Part shown: in pieces, positions 56,800 to 64,000 of the stretch
Position numbering within the stretch: position 1 is the stretch's first letter
How the letters are laid out: each line of letters starts with the position of its first letter
Assembly (NCBI GenBank): GCA_963750535.1
Contig: CAVVRF010000003.1
Span: forward strand, 18,382 to 82,381
From: JAKFWF01 sp963750535
GTDB lineage: Bacteria > Pseudomonadota > Alphaproteobacteria > Rhizobiales > Hyphomicrobiaceae
DNA length: 64,000 nt
Reading direction: 5' to 3'
The notes under the pieces: model-generated
The model's database searches: none
What the model was told of the DNA's origin: nothing
Seen by the model: the letters and a program-made list of their open reading frames with translations, nothing else
Made by a program: the position numbers and the translations under genes

Positions 56800-57839
56800 C
56801 AGCGCGCCCTCGGCTCGATCAGGCGTGGATCAAAAAGCCGGGCGATCAGGTCCGCCAACTGATTTACTCCGATGAACACACAGCCCACCACGATCGTGCC
56901 ACCGAGTGTGGCATTCATGTCAGCGTTGAGTAGCGAGTTGGTGATGTAGCGGCCAAGGCCTGGCCAGGCAAACACCGTCTCGGTCAGAACCGAGCCTTCG
57001 AGCAGTTGCGCGTAGGAGAGCGCGATGACCGTGATCAGCGGGACGAGAGCGTTTCGCAGCGCATGGCCCCAAATGACACGCGTCTCGGAGAGACCCTTTA
57101 CCCGCGCGGTGACGATATACTGCTGGCTGAGCTCGGTGATCATGAAGCTCCGTGTCATGCGGCTGATGTACGCTAGGTTGAACAGCCCAAGGAGGCTCGC
57201 TGGCAGAATGATGTGTGAGGACGCTGAGCGGAAGGCGTCCCAATCGTGTGCGATGATCGTATCCAGCAGCAGCACTCCAGTGACGGGCGTCACGAAATCC
57301 TGGAAAGCAATCCCGATGCGGCCCGGGCCCGACACCCAGCCCAGCCAGGCATAGAATACCAGGAGGCCCATCAACCCGAGCCAGAACACTGGCACTGAAT
57401 AGCCGATCAACCCGACTACCCGAACGATTTGATCTTGCCAGCGCCCTGCGTTAACCGCGGCTGTGACGCCGAGTGGCACGCCGAGCGTCACGCCGATCAG
57501 CGTGCCGAGCGTCGCGAGTTCCAGTGTCGCCGGAAAAACCCGCTTGATGTCGATCAGCACCGGATTCGAAGTGAGTACGGAGCGGCCGAAATCGCCCCTC
57601 GCGAGCTTCATGAGATACATCCAGAACTGCTCCCACAACGGTCGGTCGAGCCCCATTTCGAGACGTGCACGGTCGTAGACCGCCGGCGGCGCGCGGTCGC
57701 CGACGACAGCGAGCACTGGATCGATTGGCATCACGCGCGCTATCAGGAACGTGACAAGCAGCAATCCCAGCAGCGTCAGCGCCGCGGTGAGCACCTCGTT
57801 GCCTATTGTCGAGGCAGTGCGTTGGACAGAGCGTGTCAT
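56799..57839 (-). CDS. DppB-type peptide transporter permease
   Basis: 346 aa from the ATG at 57839. Six membrane helices, the first at about 15-37. PIDPVLAVVGDRAPPAVYDR and LDRPLWEQFWMYL in the N-terminal loop and the EAA loop YIVTARVKGLSETRVIWGHALRNALVP are standard for DppB/OppB. LLEGSVLTETVFAWPGLGRY near the end is also conserved. It lies 168 bp after the binding-protein gene. Confidence 0.92.
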   Translation of the reverse strand: MTRSVQRTASTIGNEVLTAALTLLGLLLVTFLIARVMPIDPVLAVVGDRAPPAVYDRARLEMGLDRPLWEQFWMYLMKLARGDFGRSVLTSNPVLIDIKRVFPATLELATLGTLIGVTLGVPLGVTAAVNAGRWQDQIVRVVGLIGYSVPVFWLGLMGLLVFYAWLGWVSGPGRIGIAFQDFVTPVTGVLLLDTIIAHDWDAFRSASSHIILPASLLGLFNLAYISRMTRSFMITELSQQYIVTARVKGLSETRVIWGHALRNALVPLITVIALSYAQLLEGSVLTETVFAWPGLGRYITNSLLNADMNATLGGTIVVGCVFIGVNQLADLIARLFDPRLIEPRAR

Positions 57840-58007
57840 GGAACTCGTTTGCGGTGGCTGGACGCAAGACAGGTAGAGCGGGTCGGCGACTATGCGGAGC
57901 ACTGCTCGGCTGTGACGGAGACCCGATGCGCCAGAACCACTCGGCCCCGCATGTCGGGTCTCGCGAAACGCTTGAACCGGCATGCACGGTGTGGGCTTCT
58001 GTCTACT

Positions 58008-59621
58008 TCAGGCCTTCGTGATCCCCTTATAGAGGTTTGACGCCGAGCCGGGGCCGATGATCAGCCCGGTGGTCTCCTTGCGCGACACTGCCACCTCGAC
58101 CTGCTGGAACAGGATCACGAACGGCGACACTTTCTGGTGTTCGCGCTGCAGGGCCTCGTAGGTGGCCTTGCGCTTGGCCGCATCGGTTTCGCGCACCGCC
58201 GCGAGCGTCGTCTTGGTCATCTCGGGGATGTCCCACGAGTTGCGCCAGGCGAGCGTCTTCGACTTGGCGTCGTCCGAGTTGGTCTCGTTGACGGCGAAGG
58301 TCTCGGCATTGGTATGCGGGTCCTGATAGTCCGGACCCCATTGACCGATGTAGATGTCATGCGTGCGGGCGCGGTACTTCGTTAGTGTCGCCTTGCCGTC
58401 GCCGGGCAGCAGCTCCAACTTGACGCCGGCCTGCGCCCAGGTTGCCTGGATCGCCTGCGCGATGTCGGTGATCGGCTGCGTCGAGCGCACGTCCATTGTC
58501 ACCGTGAAGCCGCCGGCGAGACCGGCCTTGGCCAGCAGCTCCTTGCCTTTGACGAGATCGAACTTGTACGGGCGATCCGCAATCGCGCCAAAGAAGCCAA
58601 TCGGCAGGAACGATTGGTGCGGTTTGAAAGTGCCGCGCACGATGTTGGCCTCGATCGCGTCGTAGTCAACCAGCCACTTGAGTGCCTCGCGCACCTCGGG
58701 CTTGGCGAGGTTCGCGTTCTTCTGGTTGAGACCGAGATAGAGGATGTAACCCTTCTGGCCCTCTATGGTGACGAGGTTCGAATTGCTCCTGATCGCCTCG
58801 AGCTGATCCTTCGTAAGGTTACGGGCATAGTCGACATCGCCCTTCTCGAGCAGCAGGCGCTGCGAAGCCGGCTCCGGCACATGGCGCACAATCACGCGCT
58901 TCACCTTCGGCCCGCCGTTGTGCCAGTTGGCATTGGCTTCCATCGCATACTGCTCGTTCGCCTTCCAGCCGCGTAGGATGAAGGCGCCGGACCCGGCCGA
59001 GGTGGTCTTTAGATACTCGTTGCCAAAGTCGTCGCCCTTGACGTTGGCCATCACAGTCTTCGAGTCGACGATGGATGCAACTTGGGCGGTCAGGCAGTTC
59101 AGGAAGAACGTCGGCGCGTAGGGCTTGTCGACAGTGATCGTCACGGTCTGTGCGTCGACCGCCTTCACCTTCTCAGTCACGTTATCCTTGCTAAGGCCGA
59201 ACTGGGTCAGGATGAAGCCAGGGCTTTTGTTCAGCACCACCGCGCGCTGGATGGAATAGACGACGTCCGCCACCGTCACCGGGTTGCCGGAGTGGAACTT
59301 GAGCCCTGGTTTCAGCTTGAACGTGTAGTATGCTGTCGGCCGAGATCGTCCAGCCCTCGGCGAGGTCGCCATAAAGCTTCGACGGGTCGGTGAGGTCGAA
59401 CGCGACGAGGCGGTCATAGGCGTTGCCGGTGACTTCGCCGCCGGAGAACTCGAAGGACCATTCTCCGGGTCGAGCGAGATGATGTCGTCGATCTGCTTGG
59501 CCATAACGACCGTGTCCTTCGGCGTCTGGGCCCAGCCGTACGAGGTGTCGCCGAGCCCGTAGACGATTGCGGAGCCGGCAGTGGTAGCGATGAATTGACG
59601 GCGAGTATGCGTGATCGGCAT
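58008..59621 (-). pseudogene. Family 5 peptide-binding protein of the ABC transporter, compensating frameshifts
   Basis: 537 aa from the ATG at 59621 (AAGG 7 bp upstream). Twin-arginine leader (ITHTRRQFIATTAG). The frame stays open, but residues about 54-97 read correctly only in another frame (SFEFSGGEVTGNAYDRLV), between a base loss near 59461 and an excess near 59331. Outside this patch the SBP_bac_5 pattern is clear: YYTFKLKPGLKFHSGNPVTVADV, VREALKWLVDYDAI, IGQWGPDYQDPHTNAE. It captures peptides or related solutes in the periplasm. First gene of the dpp-type operon carried by the element. Confidence 0.82.
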
Positions 59622-60170
59622 GGACATCCCTTGATGGCTGACGCTCAGTTGATCTCGGGCTCGAGAGCGGTTCCCATCATTGAGCTCAGTTCCCAGTGCT
59701 GTAAAGCGATGGATTGCAGCGAGATCAGTTGGATTGCCAATCGCAGAAATGCCCAGCAAATCCGAACTCTTAGCTGGTCTTGGTGGCCACCTCCGTGGGG
59801 CCTGGGCCTGCGCGGCGTGTGTTGCCGCCACAGGGCGCGACTGGTAGAAATATTCATGAGCTCTTTGACGGCAGCGGCGTCGGCGGTCATGTCGCGCACC
59901 GCCTGCGCTGGTTGCCCGAGGCCGACAGCCACGGCGCGCTGGCCGAGTTGCCGGTGACGGTGGAAGCCGAGCCAGCGCCCACCGCTAGCGCGGTCGAGGC
60001 CGATCCTGTTGCTCGACCGAGCGGGGAGGGTGAGGGGGTGCCCGACGAAAAGCCGGGACGATCCCTTGCGTCAAAGCCCGAACAGCCGTCGATGTTGTGA
60101 AAAGAGTAACGCCCGGCAGCCTGTCAAGGCCCAAACCGAGCGTTGGCGGGTAGACCGGTGGGGGCAGAGT
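59622..60170. other. Stretch without a supportable gene
   Basis: 549 bp between the binding-protein gene and a small phage-type gene. A plus-strand frame open at about 59850-60100 encodes an acidic Pro/Ala/Glu-rich sequence that may be the tail of a truncated element gene, but I cannot assign it. It also holds the promoter of the transporter operon. Confidence 0.35.
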
Positions 60171-60383
60171 ATGACAGTCACAGAGTTCCGCAGCGCGCTC
60201 CACAGTGAGAGCCTGGGGTGGTTCTTCCTCCCGCAGGTGACAGTGGTTGAACTGCCGCGATGGTACACCGTTGAGTGGCGCGACCGGGCCGGCAAGCTGC
60301 GCGCTGTCACCTTCGACGCACTGACCCAGCAAACGGCCCGAGAGGCCGCGTTGTTGATCAAGCAAACTACGGCCAGCGTCTAA
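60171..60383 (+). CDS. Small phage-type protein, unknown function
   Basis: 70 aa from the ATG at 60171, with a GGGGG stretch upstream. It contains LPRWYTVEWRDRAGKLRAVTFDALTQQTAREAALLI, a beta-beta-helix pattern. No family recognised. It is followed on the same strand by the HTH and 74-aa genes, suggesting one module of phage origin. Confidence 0.5.
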   Translation: MTVTEFRSALHSESLGWFFLPQVTVVELPRWYTVEWRDRAGKLRAVTFDALTQQTAREAALLIKQTTASV

Positions 60384-60485
60384 GATCACATAGGGGGCGA
60401 GAGCCCCGTGACCGCATGTGTGTCTACGGGGTGAACAGATGCCCCGCGATATGTCGACGAAATCACAAAACGCGAACATGAGAAG

Positions 60486-60504
60486 CCCCGGCTCGACGCC
60501 GGGG
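60486..60504 (+). terminator. Stable hairpin before the HTH gene
   Basis: CCCCGGC / GCCGGGG stem of 7 bp with a 5-base loop, followed by TGTTGAC and no T-run. It could be a weak terminator or attenuator between the 70-aa gene and the HTH gene. Confidence 0.35.
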
Positions 60505-60556
60505 TGTTGACGCTGCGCGCCGTGCAGACGACGGGCGCGCGTATAGGAGAGGCGAA

Positions 60557-61008
60557 ATGTCAAACAAGTCAGCAAGTGCAACACGCACTGCAAAACAACT
60601 TGGCGTGCAGCCGTTCAACCGGCCGCCGGCACCGGCGAAGAAGAAGAAGCGCAAGCCATCCCGCGCCAGCGCAAGGCCGAAATCGCCCGCGTCGAGAAGA
60701 TCAACGAGGCGCTGGACTACCGCCAGGGCTACACCTACAAGCAGATCGGCGAGCAGATGGGGTGCAACCCGCAAACCGCGTTGGAATGGGTCAAGGCGGG
60801 CATTGCGATGATTCCGCTCGAAGCCGCCGAGGACGTGCATGCGATGGAACTCAACCGCATCGACACCATGCAGCAGGCGCTGATCTCGGACTTCGTCGAG
60901 AGCAAAGACCCGGGCCTGATCGAGGGGATCCTGCGGCTGATGGACCGCCGCGCCAAGTACCTCGGCCTCTGCTGCGACGCGGGGATGCCGGCCAACTCGG
61001 TGCTGTGA
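60557..61008 (+). pseudogene. Phage-type helix-turn-helix protein, one apparent frameshift
   Basis: About 150 aa if one base is added near 60656. The N-terminus (MSNKSASATRTAKQ) leads to a Lys-rich stretch PAPAKKKKRKP. After the join come IARVEKINEALDYRQ, the HTH YTYKQIGEQMGCNPQTALEW and the tail RLMDRRAKYLGL. HTH plus a terminal MDRRAKYLGL-type helix is the pattern of small DNA-binding proteins next to phage terminase genes. Here no terminase follows. It is a relic of the integrated element. Confidence 0.6.
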
Positions 61009-61009
61009 C

Positions 61010-61234
61010 ATGGCCGAACCCGCCAAGCTGACGCTTGTGCCGCCGGCAGTCATCGAGGATGTCGTCGCTCGGCTGGGCGAGGCGCTTGCCCGCGCGCTCA
61101 CCGGCGAGACCGTCGCTGTCGCCATTGTCGAGACGCAGCGCGACCGTAGCGTGAAGAACGAGCAGCTGGTCGAGGACGGCCACTACCACCAGCTGAATGC
61201 CGGCGTCGCCCGGCTGACCAAGGCCGCCGACTAG
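61010..61234 (+). CDS. Small hypothetical protein of the phage-like module
   Basis: 74 aa, starting 1 bp after the preceding stop. Reads PPAVIEDVVARLGEALARAL (helical), then VAIVETQRDRSVKNEQLVEDGHYHQLN. No known family. The tight spacing suggests co-translation with the HTH gene. Confidence 0.5.
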   Translation: MAEPAKLTLVPPAVIEDVVARLGEALARALTGETVAVAIVETQRDRSVKNEQLVEDGHYHQLNAGVARLTKAAD

Positions 61235-61455
61235 TGCGCGTTGCCGGGTGGAGCCCGCCAACTGTCGACGGCCATCGGCCACGTCGCTTGCTACTCCGCT
61301 ACCAAGAAGGGAGCGCCCTCATTCAACGCCTAGTCGTAGAGTGTCTTGCTGCGGTCAACGTCGGCTATGCCGACCAAGTCATGATTGAGCATAGAACGGC
61401 TCGTTTTCCGAGGCCTGTCAGCCACGCGAGACGACAAATCGGATCGATGCGGCCT

Positions 61456-61694
61456 TCACGGGGCCGTGCTCGCGGCGGCCAGGCAACACCGCACCGCCAA
61501 TTCGATCGCGCTGCGGTCGACGCCGATATCCTTCAGCGTGCGGTCGTCGAGCTCCTGCAGTGCGAAGACCGTCGTCTTCATGAGTTGCCGGTCGAGGTAC
61601 CGCCGCCAGAGCGCGGCTGCCTAGTTGGTTATATGAGCAAACAGAGGCAGCGAGCGCTCCATGTGCCCATCGTTTCGAATGAAGTCGGTCTCAT
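61456..61694 (-). pseudogene. DUF1127-family small protein, frameshifted
   Basis: The segment LWRRYLDRQLMKTTVFALQE, then ELDDRTLKDIGVDRSAIELA at 61490-61610, is a clear DUF1127 core (Arg-rich helix plus LxDIGxxRxxIE). A stop (TAG) lies in this frame just upstream at 61621-61623. A good start (GGAGAAAGATC then ATG at 61694) opens another frame that ends at once. The gene therefore needs a one-base correction near 61630. DUF1127 proteins are small Arg-rich proteins of alphaproteobacteria, linked to RNA and phosphate or stress responses in studied species. In its present form only 41-55 residues are translatable. Confidence 0.6.
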
Positions 61695-61945
61695 GATCTT
61701 TCTCCAATCCTGTCCTTGTTTCGAGAGCGCCGGCGTGGTGCCTGGTCTCGTTGGCGCATGATCAACCACAATTCGCGGCCGCCCGAATCAGTACGGAGGT
61801 ACCGCCTAGGCGCTAAGGCAGTCGAGCAAGCGACTATCCTTCGGGACCCATTGAAATTGTTTCGCAGAAGGATGGTTTGCTACTGGCATTAGTGCAGGCG
61901 ATGGCGCGCGCTTGCTCGCAACCGTACTGTTACTGCCATGGAGGC

Positions 61946-62756
61946 CTAGCTGTAGCCCTCCTCGCCGTTGCACCGCTTCAGCATCACGGCCGCACGGCCG
62001 GAGTTTCGAGGGGCAAGCCGCGCGCGCCACATCAGGAAGGCTTCGAGTGCGATGAAAGGGCTGGAGCCGTAGGCATAGGGCTCCGATCGCATGCCGATCA
62101 TGCAGTTCCGAAGCCGGCGTTGCAGCGAGCCCAGCGTCTGCCACTCCAGGCGATACTGGGGGTAGCCGGTCGGGTGGCCTTGCGGAATGGTGATGCCGGC
62201 CAGCTTCCGCCCGGAGTTGTTGGCGTGACATTGGGCGCAAGAGAGATTGAGTTGGCCCTGACGGGAAGTGAAGATGGCGCGCCCCTCCGCGATTGCGGGC
62301 TCGAGACGCGGGTCATCGCTGGCGATCGGCAAGCCGCGCGACTGCCTCCCGATATAGGCTGTCAGCGCCAGCAACTCCTTGCTTTCGTGGGTGAGCGCAG
62401 GCGCCTGCTGCTTCTCAGTCCGGCAGGAATTTATGCGGCCTTCGAGATCGAGGACTACGGCCCGCTTTGCGTCATAACCGGGATAGCGCGCAGCGACCCC
62501 AGCCATGGATTTCGACGCGTCGGCGTGACAATCGGCCCAAGCGCGGCCGGCGCTACCGGCCTTTGTGCCCAAAGATGCAGGCGCCATCGAGCACCCAGAG
62601 CATGCCGGGGTTGGAGGTGTCCTCGTCCTGCATGGCGCGCGTCTCAGGCGCCATGTGCTCGTAGGACGAGCGGCGATCGGCCAGAGGCGGCTCGGCGGCG
62701 GCCGACGGATCGATCCAGGCCATCACTACAGCGGCCGCCCAAACCCGACAACGCAT
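61946..62756 (-). pseudogene. soxA: SoxA, c-type cytochrome subunit of the SoxAX complex, one apparent frameshift
   Basis: 269 aa after removing one excess base near 62560 (811-1 is divisible by 3). Signal peptide (VWAAAVVMAWIDPSAAA), then MLWVLDGA. The first haem position reads AWADCH, so the first Cys of CxxCH is Trp. The second haem motif CAQCH is intact. The active-site Cys lies in NCMIGMRSEPYAYGS. SoxAX couples thiosulfate to the SoxYZ carrier in the periplasm. It has the layout of the one-haem SoxA type, with the N-terminal haem lost. Last gene of the visible soxXYZA cluster. Confidence 0.85.
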
Positions 62757-62759
62757 CGC

Positions 62760-63080
62760 TCATTCCACCGTAATCTGGGCCCGCTCGGTGGCGGAAAAGC
62801 CGTTGTCGCCGGTCCAGGTGAAGGTGAGCATGCCGCTCTCGGTGGCGATCGTGTGGAACGTGATGAAGGGGTTCGCCGCAATGGCCGGATAGAGCTCGGC
62901 TCGGAAAATCTCCTCGCCGTTCCAGCTGGCGACGAATGCCGTGACGATCTCGCGCGGAATGGGCACGCCGGTGTTGGTGTAGCGAAAGCCCGTCTCCATC
63001 TTGTGTTGGATCAACGTCTTGATGGTGACGATCTCGCCGCGCCGGACCTTGGCCGGCACGTTGATGAGCGCGCGCGACAT
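62760..63080 (-). CDS. soxZ: SoxZ, partner of the SoxY sulfur carrier
   Basis: 106 aa, the typical SoxZ size. Reads RALINVPAKVRRGEIVTIKT, then HKMETGFRYTNTGVPIPREI and GFSATERAQITV, all SoxZ hallmarks; an immunoglobulin-like beta fold. It has no own export signal and is carried out with SoxY. The ATG has AGGAGG 10 bp upstream, inside the 3' end of soxY, and overlaps its stop by one base; soxA starts 3 bp downstream. Confidence 0.93.
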   Translation of the reverse strand: MSRALINVPAKVRRGEIVTIKTLIQHKMETGFRYTNTGVPIPREIVTAFVASWNGEEIFRAELYPAIAANPFITFHTIATESGMLTFTWTGDNGFSATERAQITVE

Positions 63081-63592
63081 CAGATCAGGTCCTCCTGGCA
63101 GGCGCCTAGCGTGATGATGACGCTGACGCTATTGGTCCAGAAGGTGCCGTCGGACATCTCGGCAATCGCCACCACGGTCTGCGTGTCGGAAAGGCGAATA
63201 CGCGTCGCGATCTCCGCACGCCCGGCGCGAAACCCAAGGCGGCAGCTGATGACGTTGGCCTGCGGGTTCTTCTCGTTGAAGACATGGATGGCGCGAACGT
63301 GGTTGGCGGCGGCCGTCATGGGGCTTTCGACGGTGACGGCGCAAGGGACAGTGTTACCGTTCTCGACGAGCGGCGGGATGTCGAGCTTGACGCGGCCGGA
63401 ATTGAGCGTGGCGCCGCCGGTGACCTTCCGGATCGCCGCTTCCATGTCGGCCGGCGTGGCGGCGGCCGGGCGAACGTGCACCACCGCGAGTGTGCCAGCG
63501 GCTGCGGCGACAGCTCCAAGCCGTAATGCGTCGCGGCGCGTGGCAGCTGCTGTCACGCGACCGGAACGGCCTGTCATTGCATCGTTATGCAT
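63080..63592 (-). CDS. soxY: SoxY, thiosulfate-oxidation sulfur carrier protein
   Basis: 170 aa from the ATG at 63592 (GGGAG 8 bp upstream; a second ATG at 63577 is possible). Twin-arginine leader (ATRRDALRLGAVAAAAG). The body has VKLDIPPLVENGNTVP and VESPMTAANH-type strands typical of SoxY. The carrier Cys normally sits in a terminal GGCGG; here the end reads TLGACQEDLI. The Cys is present but six residues from the end, and the extra residues come from translation through the soxZ ribosome-binding site. It carries sulfur intermediates as thioether-like adducts between Sox enzymes. It is between soxX and soxZ. Confidence 0.88.
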   Translation of the reverse strand: MHNDAMTGRSGRVTAAATRRDALRLGAVAAAAGTLAVVHVRPAAATPADMEAAIRKVTGGATLNSGRVKLDIPPLVENGNTVPCAVTVESPMTAAANHVRAIHVFNEKNPQANVISCRLGFRAGRAEIATRIRLSDTQTVVAIAEMSDGTFWTNSVSVIITLGACQEDLI

Positions 63593-63596
63593 CCGC

Positions 63597-64000
63597 TTAC
63601 TCCCGCAACGTGATGAGAAACGCCACCACATCCTCGATCTGGGCTCAGCGTCCAGTCGGTGTACCAGCGGAACGACGGCGCACGCCGCTGCAGACCATGA
63701 CCCAGGTAGTAGGGCGGCATGATGGTCGCCGGATTGAGGCGGCTCGCATCGACGATGCGAAGGCGCAACTGGCCCTCCGACCAGCGGGCACCGGCGCCCT
63801 TCAGGTCAGGGGCGAGATTGCCCTGCAGGCGCTCCTCCGGGAAGGGACCCGAATGGCAGAGCAGGCACAGGCCCACCTGCCGGTTGGCGACGATGGCGCG
63901 CCCGCGTGCGGGATCGCCGCGCATGGCGGTCAGCGGTGAAGGCATGAAGTCGCCCTCGACAATGAACGGTTGCGGCGCCGCTTGGGAGCGAACGGCTCCG
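63597..64000 (-). pseudogene. soxX: SoxX, c-type cytochrome subunit of SoxAX (runs off right edge, one apparent frameshift)
   Basis: About 134 residues are visible; the N-terminus with signal peptide is beyond the window. FIVEGDFMPSPLTA and GDPARGRAIVANRQVGLCLL lead to the single haem motif CLLCHSG. NLAPDLKGAGARWSEGQLRLRI and ATIMPPYYLGHGL follow, the Met of IMPPYY being the probable axial ligand. The end QIEDVVAFLITLRE is reached only after removing one excess base near 63642. It passes electrons from SoxA to the respiratory chain. The stop lies 4 bp before soxY. Confidence 0.85.

Noticed and set aside
59645..59932. Minus-strand open frame of 95 residues upstream of the peptide-binding protein
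   Set aside because: Composition is irregular, it overlaps the expected promoter of the operon, and no domain is visible.
61235..61945. Search for the 3' half of tRNA-Lys or a second attachment core at the right side of the element
   Set aside because: Neither a T-arm sequence nor a copy of the anticodon-arm core was found by eye; the second end is probably outside the window or lost.

Overview
The window is GC-rich DNA from an alphaproteobacterium, probably of the order Hyphomicrobiales (Bradyrhizobium / Rhodopseudomonas / Xanthobacteraceae type). I infer this from gene content: soxXYZA order, a PrtD-type type I exporter with RTX clients, DUF1127, TRAP transport next to an oxalomesaconate tautomerase, and a type II secretion (T2SS) cluster of alphaproteobacterial style. 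The species cannot be named from sequence alone.

Layout. (1) 1-6366, minus: a compact Pel exopolysaccharide operon, pelA-pelB(TPR only)-pelD-pelE-pelF, with mostly overlapping genes; pelF runs off the left edge. (2) 6492-9420, plus: a RimK-type ATP-grasp ligase followed by a divergent succinyl-CoA-synthetase-like beta/alpha pair. (3) 9483-25738: a T2SS cluster split over both strands (gspD, gspK, a GspC/N-like protein, gspM, gspL, gspE-F-H-I-J, gspG, prepilin peptidase). In its middle sit a Tat-signal multicopper oxidase (MCO), a SCO-cytochrome c fusion and a second SCO copper chaperone. (4) 25735-38309, minus: type I secretion (T1SS) genes (HlyD adaptor, PrtD ABC exporter), a large RTX/cadherin-like protein and a giant haem peroxidase with RTX repeats (peroxicin, MopA-like). 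A NarL-type sensor kinase/regulator pair is divergent at 38790-40948. (5) 40961-47780: small exported proteins, a peptidoglycan-binding-domain protein, a membrane protein with a strong terminator, a GT2 glycosyltransferase and a polytopic membrane protein. (6) 47876-52121, minus: a TRAP transporter plus 4-oxalomesaconate tautomerase. (7) 52324-61694: a decayed integrated element. It starts at a truncated tRNA-Lys with a tyrosine integrase and an excisionase-like HTH gene, carries a peptide ABC transporter operon, and ends with phage-type small genes and a DUF1127 relic. (8) 61946-64000, minus: soxX-Y-Z-A for thiosulfate oxidation, running off the right edge.

The most interesting part is 9.4-41 kb: two secretion machineries joined in one gene series, enclosing the two enzyme classes known for bacterial extracellular Mn(II) oxidation (MCO and RTX-haem-peroxidase), with copper-delivery proteins and a two-component system. 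I propose it as a candidate extracellular oxidation locus; the substrate is unproven.

Quality warning: many genes (MCO, RTX protein, peroxidase, integrase, dppF, dppA, soxA, soxX, a phage HTH gene) read correctly only after single-base corrections, most of them one extra base. The reconstructed lengths then become multiples of three and motifs continue across each join. This looks more like sequence error than decay, but the raw data are needed to decide.
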